The notes: a model not told the origin generated them from the sequence alone. DNA of 8,447 nucleotides from an uncultured Clostridia bacterium (GCA_944392525.1 CALXXB010000051.1:1-8447); one strand, 5' to 3'. Shown: positions 1 to 6,566, counted from the first letter of the stretch. Program-made: numbers and translations.

Positions 1-393
1 AGAACTCACCCAATTACAGGTGTTTATAAATTACATACAGGTGTTGATATTGGAGCACCTATGGGAGCAAATTTTATCGCAGCAAATGATGGAATTGTAA
101 CAAAAGCAAGTTACAATAGTGCATACGGAAATATGGTAATAATAGACCATGGAGGAGGAGTATCTACATTATATGCACACGGTTCAGAAATTTTAGTTCA
201 AGTTGGACAAACTGTAAAAAGAGGAGATCCAGTATTGAAAGTAGGTTCAACAGGATATTCAACTGGAGCACATGCACACTTTGAGGTAAGGCTAAATGGC
301 GTTGTAACTGATCCAATGCCATATATAACAAATGGATTGGTGCCACAGACACAAACAAATGAAGAAACGGATGTAAATGAAACAAGTCAATAA
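1..393 (+). CDS. M23 (LytM-type) peptidoglycan metallopeptidase, C-terminal part (5' end outside window)
   Basis: The reading frame is open from base 1, so the gene starts upstream; 130 codons are visible. These make up nearly a whole M23 domain. Counting from window base 1, the zinc motif HxxxD is H12-T-G-V-D16, preceded by the family-typical THPITG stretch. It is followed by YAH (H60) and the HxH motif H91-A-H93-F-E. All expected zinc and catalytic residues are present, so the enzyme is probably active and cleaves peptide cross-bridges of the cell wall outside the membrane. After the domain there is a polar Thr/Glu/Asn-rich tail of about 20 residues with no LPxTG or membrane anchor. The two paralogs downstream stop just after the domain and lack such a tail. 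An internal ATG at 61 follows the HxxxD motif and cannot be the true start. The gene lies 28 bases before the next M23 gene and is probably in the same operon. The N-terminal architecture is unknown. Confidence 0.9.
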   Translation, partial: RTHPITGVYKLHTGVDIGAPMGANFIAANDGIVTKASYNSAYGNMVIIDHGGGVSTLYAHGSEILVQVGQTVKRGDPVLKVGSTGYSTGAHAHFEVRLNGVVTDPMPYITNGLVPQTQTNEETDVNETSQ

Positions 394-421
394 AAGTAAA
401 AAAAGAAAGTAGGAGGAACTT

Positions 422-1579
422 ATGAAAAGAATTGCACTAAAAATATTAGGGGTAGTTTTAGTTACAATTATAGTATTACAATTTAATGTAGTAATGGCAG
501 TTTCTCAAAAAGATTTGGACAATGTAAATAGTGAAATTGAAGATAAGAAAGAAGAATTAGAAGATGTCCAAAACGAAAAATCACAAACAATGACAGAAGT
601 AGAAAGTTTAACAACACAAATATCAGATTATCAAGCTCAAATAGATGATTTAGATAGTCAGATAAGTGAACTAAATGCACAAATAGAAGAGTCTCAAAGA
701 AAAGTAGATGAAGCACAGGCACAATATGATGAAAATAAAAAATTAGCGGAAGAAAGATTAGTTGTAATGCAAGAATCAGGAGATACAACATATTTAGATA
801 TGTTACTTACTTCTGAAAGTATAACTGATTTGATTTCTAGTTATTATTTGGCATCAGAATTGGCAGAAGCGGATACAGAACTTCTAGATAGCTTAGAAGG
901 AGAAAGACAAGAACTTGAGAATGCAAAAACAGAACTAGAAAATAACAAAGCAGAATTGGATAATGCGAAAACAACTAAAGAAAGTGCTTCAGCTCAATTA
1001 CAAGTCTTAAAAAATGAAAAGAATGCACAAGTTGAACAATTATCTCAAGAAGAAAAAGATTTACAAGCAGAAATTGATGAATTGGCAGACCATGAGTCAA
1101 ATATTAGAAGTGAAATTGAAAGAATGAAAGCTGAGTATGATAAGAATAATTCAGTAGGAAGCAATAGCAATACAAGTACAAGTTCTTTTGGATTTGGATG
1201 GCCAGTATCTAATAATAGGATAGGAACAGGATATGGAGTTTCTGGTTCAATGTGGAGTTCAGGATATCATACAGGAGTTGATTTTCCAGTAGGAACAGGA
1301 ACACCAGTATATGCTGTTGGAGATGGACAGGTTTTTGATACAGGATATAATAGAGCATATGGTAACTTTGTAGAAATATATCATGGAAACAATGTGTATA
1401 GTTTTTATGCTCATGCATCAAGTGTTAGCGTAAGTAAAGGACAAAAAGTTTCTAAAGGGCAACAAATAATGTTATCAGGAGCTACGGGTAATGTAACAGG
1501 TGCACATTTACATTTTGAGATTAGAACTCCAGGATATGGATATTCAAGTTGTGTAAATCCAATGCCATATTTACCTTAA
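422..1579 (+). CDS. Secreted coiled-coil M23 peptidoglycan hydrolase (PcsB/CwlO/EnvC-like), copy A
   Basis: This 385-residue exported protein starts at an ATG five bases after AGGAGG (411-416). Residues 1-26 form a signal peptide (K/R start, hydrophobic core, VMA end). Residues 27-240 are Glu/Lys/Gln-rich coiled coil. It is broken at about 111-150 by a helical patch with QESGDT and TDLISSYYLA, a layout known from PcsB/CwlO-type proteins. A Ser/Asn linker (241-255) leads to the M23 domain at 258-385. The zinc and catalytic residues are H283-T-G-V-D287, H331 in YAH, and H362-L-H364, all intact, unlike EnvC-type activators that have lost zinc ligands. The likely role is cleavage of peptidoglycan peptides during growth or cell separation. 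By analogy with PcsB and CwlO, the coiled coil may answer to the FtsEX membrane complex (inference; ftsEX is not in the window). It is a tandem paralog of the next gene. Family assignment is firm; the cellular role is not. Confidence 0.92.
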   Translation: MKRIALKILGVVLVTIIVLQFNVVMAVSQKDLDNVNSEIEDKKEELEDVQNEKSQTMTEVESLTTQISDYQAQIDDLDSQISELNAQIEESQRKVDEAQAQYDENKKLAEERLVVMQESGDTTYLDMLLTSESITDLISSYYLASELAEADTELLDSLEGERQELENAKTELENNKAELDNAKTTKESASAQLQVLKNEKNAQVEQLSQEEKDLQAEIDELADHESNIRSEIERMKAEYDKNNSVGSNSNTSTSSFGFGWPVSNNRIGTGYGVSGSMWSSGYHTGVDFPVGTGTPVYAVGDGQVFDTGYNRAYGNFVEIYHGNNVYSFYAHASSVSVSKGQKVSKGQQIMLSGATGNVTGAHLHFEIRTPGYGYSSCVNPMPYLP

Positions 1580-1635
1580 GTTATTAATTTATAATAATAT
1601 ATATAATTACTTTAGTTAAATTATAGGAGGAACTT

Positions 1636-2874
1636 ATGAAAAAGGTTGTTTTTAAAATATTAGGGATAGTAATTGTAGCAACAATGCTCTTGCAAACTGT
1701 TGCTATGGCTGCTTCGACAAGTGATTTAAAGAGTCAAATGAGTGATAATAAAGATAAAATCGATGACGCAAAAGACGAATTAAGTGATGTTCAAGAGAAA
1801 AAATCAAATACGCAAGAAGAAATAAATAATTTAGATAGTCAAATTGCTGATTATGAATCACAGATAAATGAATTAGATACTAAAATTACTGATTTAAATA
1901 CTCAAATTGAAGAATCACAAAAAAAACTAGATGAAGCACAAGCTGAATATGATGAAAACAAGGAATTAGCAGAAGAAAGGCTAGTAACTATGCAAGAATC
2001 AGGAGATACATCTTATTTGGATTTTATATTATCTTCTGATAGTGTTACTGATTTAATTTCTAGTTATTATTTAGCAACAGAATTAGCACAAGCAGATACA
2101 GAGCTTTTAGATGGATTAGAAGAAGAAAGACAAGCTGTTGAAGAAGCAAAAACAGAATTAGAAAATAATAAAGCTGAATTAGATAATTCAAAAACAACTA
2201 AAGAGAGTGCTACTGCACAACTACAGGTATTAAAAGAAGAAAAAAATACAGAAGTTGCTAAATTATCTGAAGATGAAAAGACAATTCAAGCACAAATAGA
2301 TGAATTAACAGAAGCAAATAAAACTATAGACCAACAAATTAAAGAAGCAGAAGCTAGAATTGCAGCAGCTAATAAAAATAACGGTGGTAGTGGTGGCAGC
2401 AGTAGTAATGGCGGTAGTGGAGCACCAGCAGGAGCACCTTCTGGTAGTGCAGATTTTAGCAAAGTAAGCTCTTATGGATTTATTTATCCAGTACCATCAA
2501 GATATCAAACAATTACAACAGGAATGTATTATTCAAGTGGAGCATATCATGGAGCAGTAGATTTTGGTTCAGGTGGAGTAAATGGTCAACCTATATTTGC
2601 TGTAGCAGACGGAACAGTCATAATATCTACAAGATTAAGTGGAAGTTATGGAAATTATATTATAATTAAACATGATAATGGATTATATACATTATATGCA
2701 CATGGACAAGATGGTTCAAGAACTGTTTCTTCAGGAGATAGGGTTTCACAAGGTCAACAGATAATGAGAGTTGGAACAACTGGAAATTCAACTGGTCCAC
2801 ACTTACATTTTGAAGTAAGAACTAGTCCAGGTAATTATAGTAATAGAGTAAACCCACGAAATTATTTACCTTAA
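1636..2874 (+). CDS. Secreted coiled-coil M23 peptidoglycan hydrolase (PcsB/CwlO/EnvC-like), copy B
   Basis: This 412-residue protein is a paralog of the gene just upstream and starts at an ATG five bases after AGGAGG (1625-1630). It has a signal peptide (1-25, ending TVAMA), a coiled coil (about 26-246) with the same break at QESGDT and TDLISSYYLA, then a Gly/Ser/Ala/Pro linker (about 249-275). The linker is longer and more glycine-rich than in copy A. The M23 domain covers about 280-412. Zinc and catalytic residues are H305-G-A-V-D309, H356 in YAH, and H389-L-H391, all present. The coiled coils of the two copies are much more alike than their catalytic domains, where the first motif changes from HTGVD to HGAVD. 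I infer a shared regulator or partner but different peptide preference or pH/growth conditions. The gap from copy A is 56 AT-rich bases with no terminator, so co-transcription is likely. Confidence 0.92.
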   Translation: MKKVVFKILGIVIVATMLLQTVAMAASTSDLKSQMSDNKDKIDDAKDELSDVQEKKSNTQEEINNLDSQIADYESQINELDTKITDLNTQIEESQKKLDEAQAEYDENKELAEERLVTMQESGDTSYLDFILSSDSVTDLISSYYLATELAQADTELLDGLEEERQAVEEAKTELENNKAELDNSKTTKESATAQLQVLKEEKNTEVAKLSEDEKTIQAQIDELTEANKTIDQQIKEAEARIAAANKNNGGSGGSSSNGGSGAPAGAPSGSADFSKVSSYGFIYPVPSRYQTITTGMYYSSGAYHGAVDFGSGGVNGQPIFAVADGTVIISTRLSGSYGNYIIIKHDNGLYTLYAHGQDGSRTVSSGDRVSQGQQIMRVGTTGNSTGPHLHFEVRTSPGNYSNRVNPRNYLP

Positions 2875-2935
2875 AGACATTGTAATTTAAGAAATTAATA
2901 ATACATATAATTAAATAAGAATTATAAAAAATATA

Positions 2936-2994
2936 GGGGCGGAAAATATCCGCCCAGCTTTAGTACTTTAAGTACCAAACTGAGAAATTGGAGG
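2936..2994 (+). promoter_or_regulatory. Structured leader with two hairpins before the S41 protease gene
   Basis: Hairpin 1 is a perfect 7-bp stem, GGGCGGA (2937-2943) with TCCGCCC (2949-2955), around the loop AAATA; it is conspicuously GC-rich in this AT-rich region. Hairpin 2 follows at once. Bases 2956-2966 pair with 2972-2981 around loop TTTAA, with one bulge (C2958) and one A/C mismatch. The CCAA at 2975-2978, inside hairpin 2, could alternatively pair with TTGG at 2988-2991, which overlaps the ribosome binding site GGAGG (2990-2994). No U-run follows hairpin 1 on the + strand, so it is not an ordinary + strand terminator. I do not recognise a known riboswitch class. It could be a translational control leader, an mRNA-stabilising structure, or a terminator remnant. 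Confidence 0.45.
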
Positions 2995-3000
2995 CTAAAA

Positions 3001-4218
3001 ATGGAAGAACAGAAAAGATTTAAAACTTACAAAATCATAATGCTAGTTGTTTTGGTAGCATTTGTAACTTTTTTATTAACATCAATTGGAATGTATCAAT
3101 ATTTTACAAATGATGGTTTTGGAAAAAGTATTGTAGCAAAGTCAGAAGCTAACGAGGAACTAGTAAATACTTTAGACCAATATAGAAAAATAATAGATAA
3201 GTACTATCTAGGAGATATAGATGAAGAACAATTAAAAGAAGGTGCAATTAGTGGCTATATAGATGGATTAGGAGATGAATATACTGAGTATATATCAAAA
3301 GAAGATATGGCAGACTATATGGCAGATACAACAGGAAATTTCGTAGGTGTAGGAATATATATGGTACAAGATAAAGAAGCAAATAGAATAATGATATTAT
3401 CACCAATAAAAGGAGGACCAGCAGAAAAGGCAGGATTGCAACCAGGTGATTATATAACAGCAGTAGATGGGGTTAAGTATTCAGGAGAGCAAATGACAGA
3501 AGCTTCAAATAAAATTAAAGGTGAAGAAGGAACAACTGTTAAATTAGAAATTCTAAGAGGAGAGGAAACTTTAAACTTTGAATTAACAAGGGAAAACGTT
3601 AAAGTAAACCCAGTTGAAGGAGAAGTACTAGATGGCAATATAGGTTATATAACATTTTCTTCATTTGATGAAGGGACAGCAGAAGAGTTTAAAGCTAAAT
3701 TTGAGGAATTACAAGGACAAGGAATTAATTCATTAATAATAGATTTAAGAAATAATGGTGGAGGAATTGTAGACGAAGCTTTAGGAATTGCAAATTATAT
3801 ATTAGATAAAGATTCAGTTATTTTATATGAAGTAGATAAGAATAATAATGAAGAAGTAGAAAAAACAACTGATAACCCAATAATTAATATGCCAATTATA
3901 TTATTAACAAATGAGAATACAGCAAGTTCATCAGAAATACTTGCTGGAGCTTTAAAAGACCATGGAAAAGCAACAATAGTCGGAACAAAAACTTATGGAA
4001 AAGGAGTAATCCAACAATTACTTACATTACCAGATGGAAGTGGATTAAAAATAACTTCTGAAAAATATTTAACACCAAATAGAACAGAAATAAATAAAAT
4101 TGGTATAGAGCCTGATGAAGAAGTAGAATTACCAGATACAGTAAAAAATGTTTTAGATGTTAAAAGAGATGAAGATACACAATTACAAAAAGCAATTGAA
4201 ATATTAAGTAGAGATTAA
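3001..4218 (+). CDS. ctpB: Membrane-anchored C-terminal processing protease, family S41 (CtpA/CtpB type)
   Basis: The 405-residue protein begins at an ATG six bases after GGAGG (2990-2994). Residues 11-33 are one N-terminal transmembrane helix or uncleaved signal anchor, placing the rest outside the membrane. A short helical region (50-105) leads to a PDZ domain at about 112-190, with GVGIYM and the GGPAEKAGLQPGD binding-loop region. The S41 core follows at about 195-375, with IIDLRNNGGG at 246-255. The Ser-Lys-Gln catalytic set is visible: S309 in TASSSE, K334 in YGKG, Q338 in VIQQ. The Ser-to-Lys spacing of 25 and Lys-to-Gln spacing of 4 match this family. Such proteases cleave near the C-termini of periplasmic or extracytoplasmic proteins: CtpB acts in sporulation signalling in Bacillus, and Prc in E. 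coli degrades a wall hydrolase. Its place after three wall hydrolases suggests envelope turnover (inference). CtpA versus CtpB cannot be settled, so the symbol is tentative. Confidence 0.93.
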   Translation: MEEQKRFKTYKIIMLVVLVAFVTFLLTSIGMYQYFTNDGFGKSIVAKSEANEELVNTLDQYRKIIDKYYLGDIDEEQLKEGAISGYIDGLGDEYTEYISKEDMADYMADTTGNFVGVGIYMVQDKEANRIMILSPIKGGPAEKAGLQPGDYITAVDGVKYSGEQMTEASNKIKGEEGTTVKLEILRGEETLNFELTRENVKVNPVEGEVLDGNIGYITFSSFDEGTAEEFKAKFEELQGQGINSLIIDLRNNGGGIVDEALGIANYILDKDSVILYEVDKNNNEEVEKTTDNPIINMPIILLTNENTASSSEILAGALKDHGKATIVGTKTYGKGVIQQLLTLPDGSGLKITSEKYLTPNRTEINKIGIEPDEEVELPDTVKNVLDVKRDEDTQLQKAIEILSRD

Positions 4219-4221
4219 AGC

Positions 4222-4226
4222 GAGGG
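4222..4226 (+). promoter_or_regulatory. Ribosome binding site that fixes the pgsA start at 4233
   Basis: GAGGG lies directly against the ATG at 4227, leaving no spacer, but is six bases from the ATG at 4233. The second ATG also gives the family-typical N-terminus MNLPNKLT. The start at 4233 is therefore preferred over 4227. Confidence 0.7.
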
Positions 4227-4232
4227 ATGAGA

Positions 4233-4829
4233 ATGAATTTACCAAATAAATTAACTATATTTAGAATAATATTGGTACCGATAATGGTAATAATTCCGTT
4301 TTTTGGAATAGAGGGTAAAATCCTAGGAATACCAATAGAATGGATTATAATTGATAGCATATTTATTATAGCTTCTATTACAGATAAATTAGATGGCTAT
4401 TTAGCAAGAAAAAATCATCAAGTAACAGCATTTGGTAAATTCTTAGATCCTTTAGCTGATAAAATATTAGTATTAGCAGCTATGATGATGTTGGTTGAAA
4501 TGCAAAAATTACCTGCATGGATACCAATTATAGTTCTAGCTAGAGAATTTGTTGTATCAGGATATAGATTAGTAGCGGTAGAACAAGGTGGAGAAGTAAT
4601 AGCAGCATCTAAGTGGGGAAAATTGAAGACATTAACACAAATGTTAGCAATTATCTTAGCCTTTGTGGATTTAAATGCATTTGGAGACTGCTTTACAGGA
4701 GTATTACAAGGTGGAGACTTAGTACTAAATTTAATTGTAACAATCATGATGATTATACAAGTTATTGCAACAATATTCTCAGGAGTAGATTATTTAAAAG
4801 GTGCTAAAAAATATATGCAAGCTAAATAA
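4233..4829 (+). CDS. pgsA: CDP-diacylglycerol--glycerol-3-phosphate 3-phosphatidyltransferase
   Basis: This integral membrane enzyme transfers a phosphatidyl group from CDP-diacylglycerol to glycerol-3-phosphate, the committed step to phosphatidylglycerol and cardiolipin. Counting from the ATG at 4227, the CDP-alcohol phosphotransferase signature is complete: D53-xx-D56-G57-xx-A60-R61-x8-G70-xxx-D74-xxx-D78, with the acidic residues binding the metal ions. Several hydrophobic segments (for example about 13-28, 37-51, 80-92, 98-112, 136-150 and 165-185) fit the usual multi-helix fold. The N-terminus MNLPNKLTIFRI is typical of PgsA and supports the start at 4233, giving 198 residues, a usual length. 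The gene begins 14 bases after the protease stop, so the two are almost certainly co-transcribed. A terminator-like hairpin lies about 60 bases beyond its stop. Confusion with other CDP-alcohol transferases is possible, but the N-terminus and length favour PgsA. Confidence 0.93.
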   Translation: MNLPNKLTIFRIILVPIMVIIPFFGIEGKILGIPIEWIIIDSIFIIASITDKLDGYLARKNHQVTAFGKFLDPLADKILVLAAMMMLVEMQKLPAWIPIIVLAREFVVSGYRLVAVEQGGEVIAASKWGKLKTLTQMLAIILAFVDLNAFGDCFTGVLQGGDLVLNLIVTIMMIIQVIATIFSGVDYLKGAKKYMQAK

Positions 4830-4887
4830 ACAAACGAAAAACAGAAAATAAGAATACTTTTAAGATAAAATGAATATAATGTTAAAT

Positions 4888-4922
4888 AAAAAATGGAGTT
4901 TGCTTGACAAATTTCATTTTTT
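4888..4922 (+). terminator. Intrinsic terminator-like hairpin after pgsA, overlapping the greA promoter
   Basis: Bases 4888-4902 pair with 4908-4922 to form a 15-bp stem around the 5-base loop CTTGA. The arms begin AAAAAATGGAGTTTG and end CAAATTTCATTTTTT, with two G-U pairs. The outer part is A6 facing T6, so the T6 (4917-4922) can act as the U-tract behind an 8- to 9-bp inner stem. It is positioned to end the M23-protease-pgsA transcript. The stem is GC-poor, so read-through is possible. Confidence 0.6.
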
Positions 4923-4932
4923 GCCGTAATAT
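4904..4932 (+). promoter_or_regulatory. Sigma-A-type promoter of greA
   Basis: A perfect -35 box TTGACA (4904-4909) is followed by a 17-bp spacer and the -10 box TAATAT (4927-4932). Transcription would start near 4939, giving a leader of about 50 bases before greA. The -35 box lies in the loop and inner stem of the terminator-like hairpin at 4888-4922. Confidence 0.75.
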
Positions 4933-4987
4933 AGTAAATGATTTTTTGGAAAAGTATGAAATTACCTAAAGAGAGGAGAAATGAACA

Positions 4988-5467
4988 ATGGATGAGAAAA
5001 AAGAAGTAATATTAACACAAGAAGGATATGATAAATTAGAAGAGGAGTTGAATTTCTTAAGAACAGAAAAAAGAGCTGAAATAGCTGATAGAATAAAAGT
5101 AGCATTAGGATTTGGAGATTTATCTGAAAACTCAGAATATGATGAAGCTAAAACAGCACAAGCAGAAAATGAAACAAGAATTGTAGAACTTGAAGACAAA
5201 TTAAGACATGCTAAGATAATTGATCAAAAAGATATTAATACAGAAACAGTTCAAGTTGGAAATATTGTAAAAGTGTTAGATATGGAATTTGATGAGAAAA
5301 TTGAATATCAAATAGTTGGTTCTACAGAAGTAAATTTAGCAGAAAATAAGATTTCTAATGAATCACCTTTAGGAGCTGCATTACTTGGAGCTAAAAGAAA
5401 TAATGTAGTAGAAGTAAATGCACCTGGTGGAGTTATGAAATACAAAATATTATCTATAAAAAAATAA
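4988..5467 (+). CDS. greA: Transcription elongation factor GreA
   Basis: GreA enters the secondary channel of RNA polymerase and stimulates cleavage of backtracked transcripts, rescuing stalled complexes. The protein has 159 residues, the normal size. Residues 1-78 form the antiparallel coiled coil (LTQEGYDKLEEELNFL onward). Its tip holds GDLSENSEY at 43-51, where D44 and E47 match the acidic pair that coordinates the catalytic metal (D41 and E44 in E. coli). Residues 85-159 form the FKBP-like C-terminal domain, with the family-typical ESPLGAALLGAK at 125-136 and a GGVMKYKILSI end. The start is the ATG at 4988, nine bases after AGGAG (4974-4978). An out-of-frame ATG at 4981 meets a stop after four codons. 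It has its own promoter and is probably monocistronic, as the next gene points the other way. Confidence 0.97.
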   Translation: MDEKKEVILTQEGYDKLEEELNFLRTEKRAEIADRIKVALGFGDLSENSEYDEAKTAQAENETRIVELEDKLRHAKIIDQKDINTETVQVGNIVKVLDMEFDEKIEYQIVGSTEVNLAENKISNESPLGAALLGAKRNNVVEVNAPGGVMKYKILSIKK

Positions 5468-5521
5468 ACAATTAATGAAAAGAAAAAAAAGAGTTAAAAT
5501 AAATAAAAAGATAATATAAAT

Positions 5522-5563
5522 AAAAAAATAAAAATAGGCAAAGTATTTTTTATACTTTGCCTA
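5522..5563 (-). terminator. Intrinsic terminator of deoD (possibly shared with greA)
   Basis: A perfect 11-bp stem, AGGCAAAGTAT (5536-5546) with ATACTTTGCCT (5552-5562), encloses a 5-base loop; T5535/A5563 can add one more pair. Read on the minus strand, the hairpin is followed by ATTTTTATTTTTTT (5535 down to 5522), a good U-tract just past the deoD stop. On the + strand the following bases are AAAATTGTTT, a poor U-tract, so any role in ending greA transcripts is less certain. Confidence 0.85.
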
Positions 5564-5574
5564 AAATTGTTTAC

Positions 5575-6297
5575 TTAAATACTTAAAGAACTATCTAAAG
5601 CAAGTTTAATCATATTATTTAAACCTGTTTGTCTTTCGTCAGGTGTTGCAACTTCTTTAATATATTTAGAATCTACAACACTCATTAAACAAGCGGCTTT
5701 CTTATTTAACATTTTAGCAGTATAGAATAAGGCAAAAGCTTCCATTTCAGCACTAACAGGATTGAAATCAGATGGTACTCTTTCTAAGAATTTATTTACA
5801 TCTGTCATATATAAATCAAAACAATCAGTGCAAACTGTGTTCCCTTTTACAATATTAACATTTGTTTCTTTTGCTGTTTTTTCTATAATAGAATTTAATT
5901 CATTATTTGCTTCTACGATATGACAATTATCATTGTTTAAAGTTAAAGCATAGTTTGATTCACTAAATACTTTATCAGCAAGAATGATATCAAATAATTT
6001 TAATTCAGGTTTATAACAACCACAAGAACCTATTCTTATAATATTTTCTACTTCATAAATTTTATATAATTCATAACAATAAATTCCCATACTTGGCATA
6101 CCCATACCAGATGCCATAACTGTAATTTCTTTACCTTTATATGTTCCAGTATATGCATACATTCCTCTTACTTGATTTACAAGCTTATAATCATCTAAAA
6201 AGTTTTCAGAAATATATTTTGCACGAAGTGGATCTCCTGGCATAATTACTGTTTTTGCAATATCGCCTAAATTGGCTTCATTATGTGGTGTTGGCAT
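5575..6297 (-). CDS. deoD: Purine nucleoside phosphorylase, DeoD type
   Basis: This cytoplasmic enzyme cleaves purine (deoxy)ribonucleosides with phosphate to free base and (deoxy)ribose-1-phosphate in nucleoside salvage. It has 240 residues, the usual length for the hexameric bacterial family. The DeoD N-terminus MPTPHNEA is present, with H5. Phosphate-site residues are G21 and R25 (MPGDPLRAKYI), R44 and R88 (IIRIGSCG, with S91). The nucleoside-binding motif AEMEA lies at 183-187 with E186. The catalytic Asp is likely D209 in SVVDS, aligned with the SD of E. coli PNP, with R222 in DERQTG nearby. The D209 context (VVDS rather than VSDH) is a mild departure. The start follows AAGGAGG (complement of 6305-6311) by seven bases. 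The gene has its own promoter and terminator, so it is probably a single-gene unit convergent with greA and divergent from pyrG. Confidence 0.95.
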   Translation of the reverse strand: MPTPHNEANLGDIAKTVIMPGDPLRAKYISENFLDDYKLVNQVRGMYAYTGTYKGKEITVMASGMGMPSMGIYCYELYKIYEVENIIRIGSCGCYKPELKLFDIILADKVFSESNYALTLNNDNCHIVEANNELNSIIEKTAKETNVNIVKGNTVCTDCFDLYMTDVNKFLERVPSDFNPVSAEMEAFALFYTAKMLNKKAACLMSVVDSKYIKEVATPDERQTGLNNMIKLALDSSLSI

Positions 6298-6328
6298 AAT
6301 AATTCCTCCTTACGTTTTTTATATTGTT

Positions 6329-6357
6329 AGTATATCAATAAATATAAGAAAATACAA
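6329..6357 (-). promoter_or_regulatory. Promoter of deoD
   Basis: Read on the minus strand, the -35 box is TTGTAT (6357-6352), followed by 17 bp and the -10 box TATACT (6334-6329). The spacer ends in TGA, giving an extended -10 (TGn). Transcription would start near 6322, leaving a leader of about 25 bases that carries the AAGGAGG site. Confidence 0.6.
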
Positions 6358-6427
6358 TAGAAAAAAATTGGATAAAAGATTTAATATAATATTTTTTGAA
6401 TAAGGAAAATAAAATTATTTAAAACTA

Positions 6428-6456
6428 TTGTAAAAATTGTTGATAAATGTTAAAAT
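6428..6456 (+). promoter_or_regulatory. Probable promoter of pyrG
   Basis: TTGTAA (6428-6433), a 17-bp spacer ending TGT, and TAAAAT (6451-6456) form a -35 plus extended -10 promoter. The predicted start is near 6463, leaving a leader of about 119 bases. An alternative pair, TTGATA (6440-6445) with TAGATT (6462-6467) at 16 bp, would start near 6474. Confidence 0.5.
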
Positions 6457-6467
6457 AATAATAGATT

Positions 6468-6556
6468 GAAAAAAAACCAAATTTTTTGGCAGATTTTTAA
6501 TCTTTTTTTATTTTGTTTAAATTTTTTATCTAGTTACTAAATTTGGTTTGTTTTTT
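6468..6556 (+). promoter_or_regulatory. Attenuator-like leader of pyrG
   Basis: AAACCAAATTT (6474-6484) is perfectly complementary to AAATTTGGTTT (6539-6549). Pairing can resume past one mismatch (6469-6472 with 6551-6554). The right arm runs into GTTTTTTGTTTATTTTT, a terminator-like U-tract just before the pyrG ribosome binding site. The same CCAAA can instead fold locally with TTTGG at 6485-6489. A small hairpin AGATT-TTT-AATCT (6491-6503) followed by T6 sits between. These are mutually exclusive folds, as in attenuators. All stems are AT-rich and the 11-bp pairing spans 54 bases, so thermodynamic support is modest. The region contains no PyrR-type element that I recognise. Confidence 0.4.
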
Positions 6557-6566
6557 GTTTATTTTT

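Noticed and set aside
422..2874. The M23 paralogs as catalytically dead EnvC-type amidase activators
   Set aside because: All HxxxD, YAH and HxH residues are present in both copies, so they are more likely active peptidases.
2936..2955. GC-rich hairpin before the S41 gene as a simple + strand terminator of the hydrolase operon
   Set aside because: No U-tract follows on the + strand. A T6 tract lies beyond it on the minus strand, but no minus-strand gene is present to be terminated.
4981..4995. Four-codon mini frame (ATG AAC AAT GGA TGA) overlapping the greA start
   Set aside because: Its ATG is only two bases after AGGAG, too close for initiation, while the greA ATG at 4988 is well spaced. 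Probably chance.
6385..6390. Perfect TATAAT on the + strand between deoD and pyrG
   Set aside because: There is no -35 box at 16-18 bp upstream (the region is poly-A). The promoter at 6428-6456 is better placed and better spaced.
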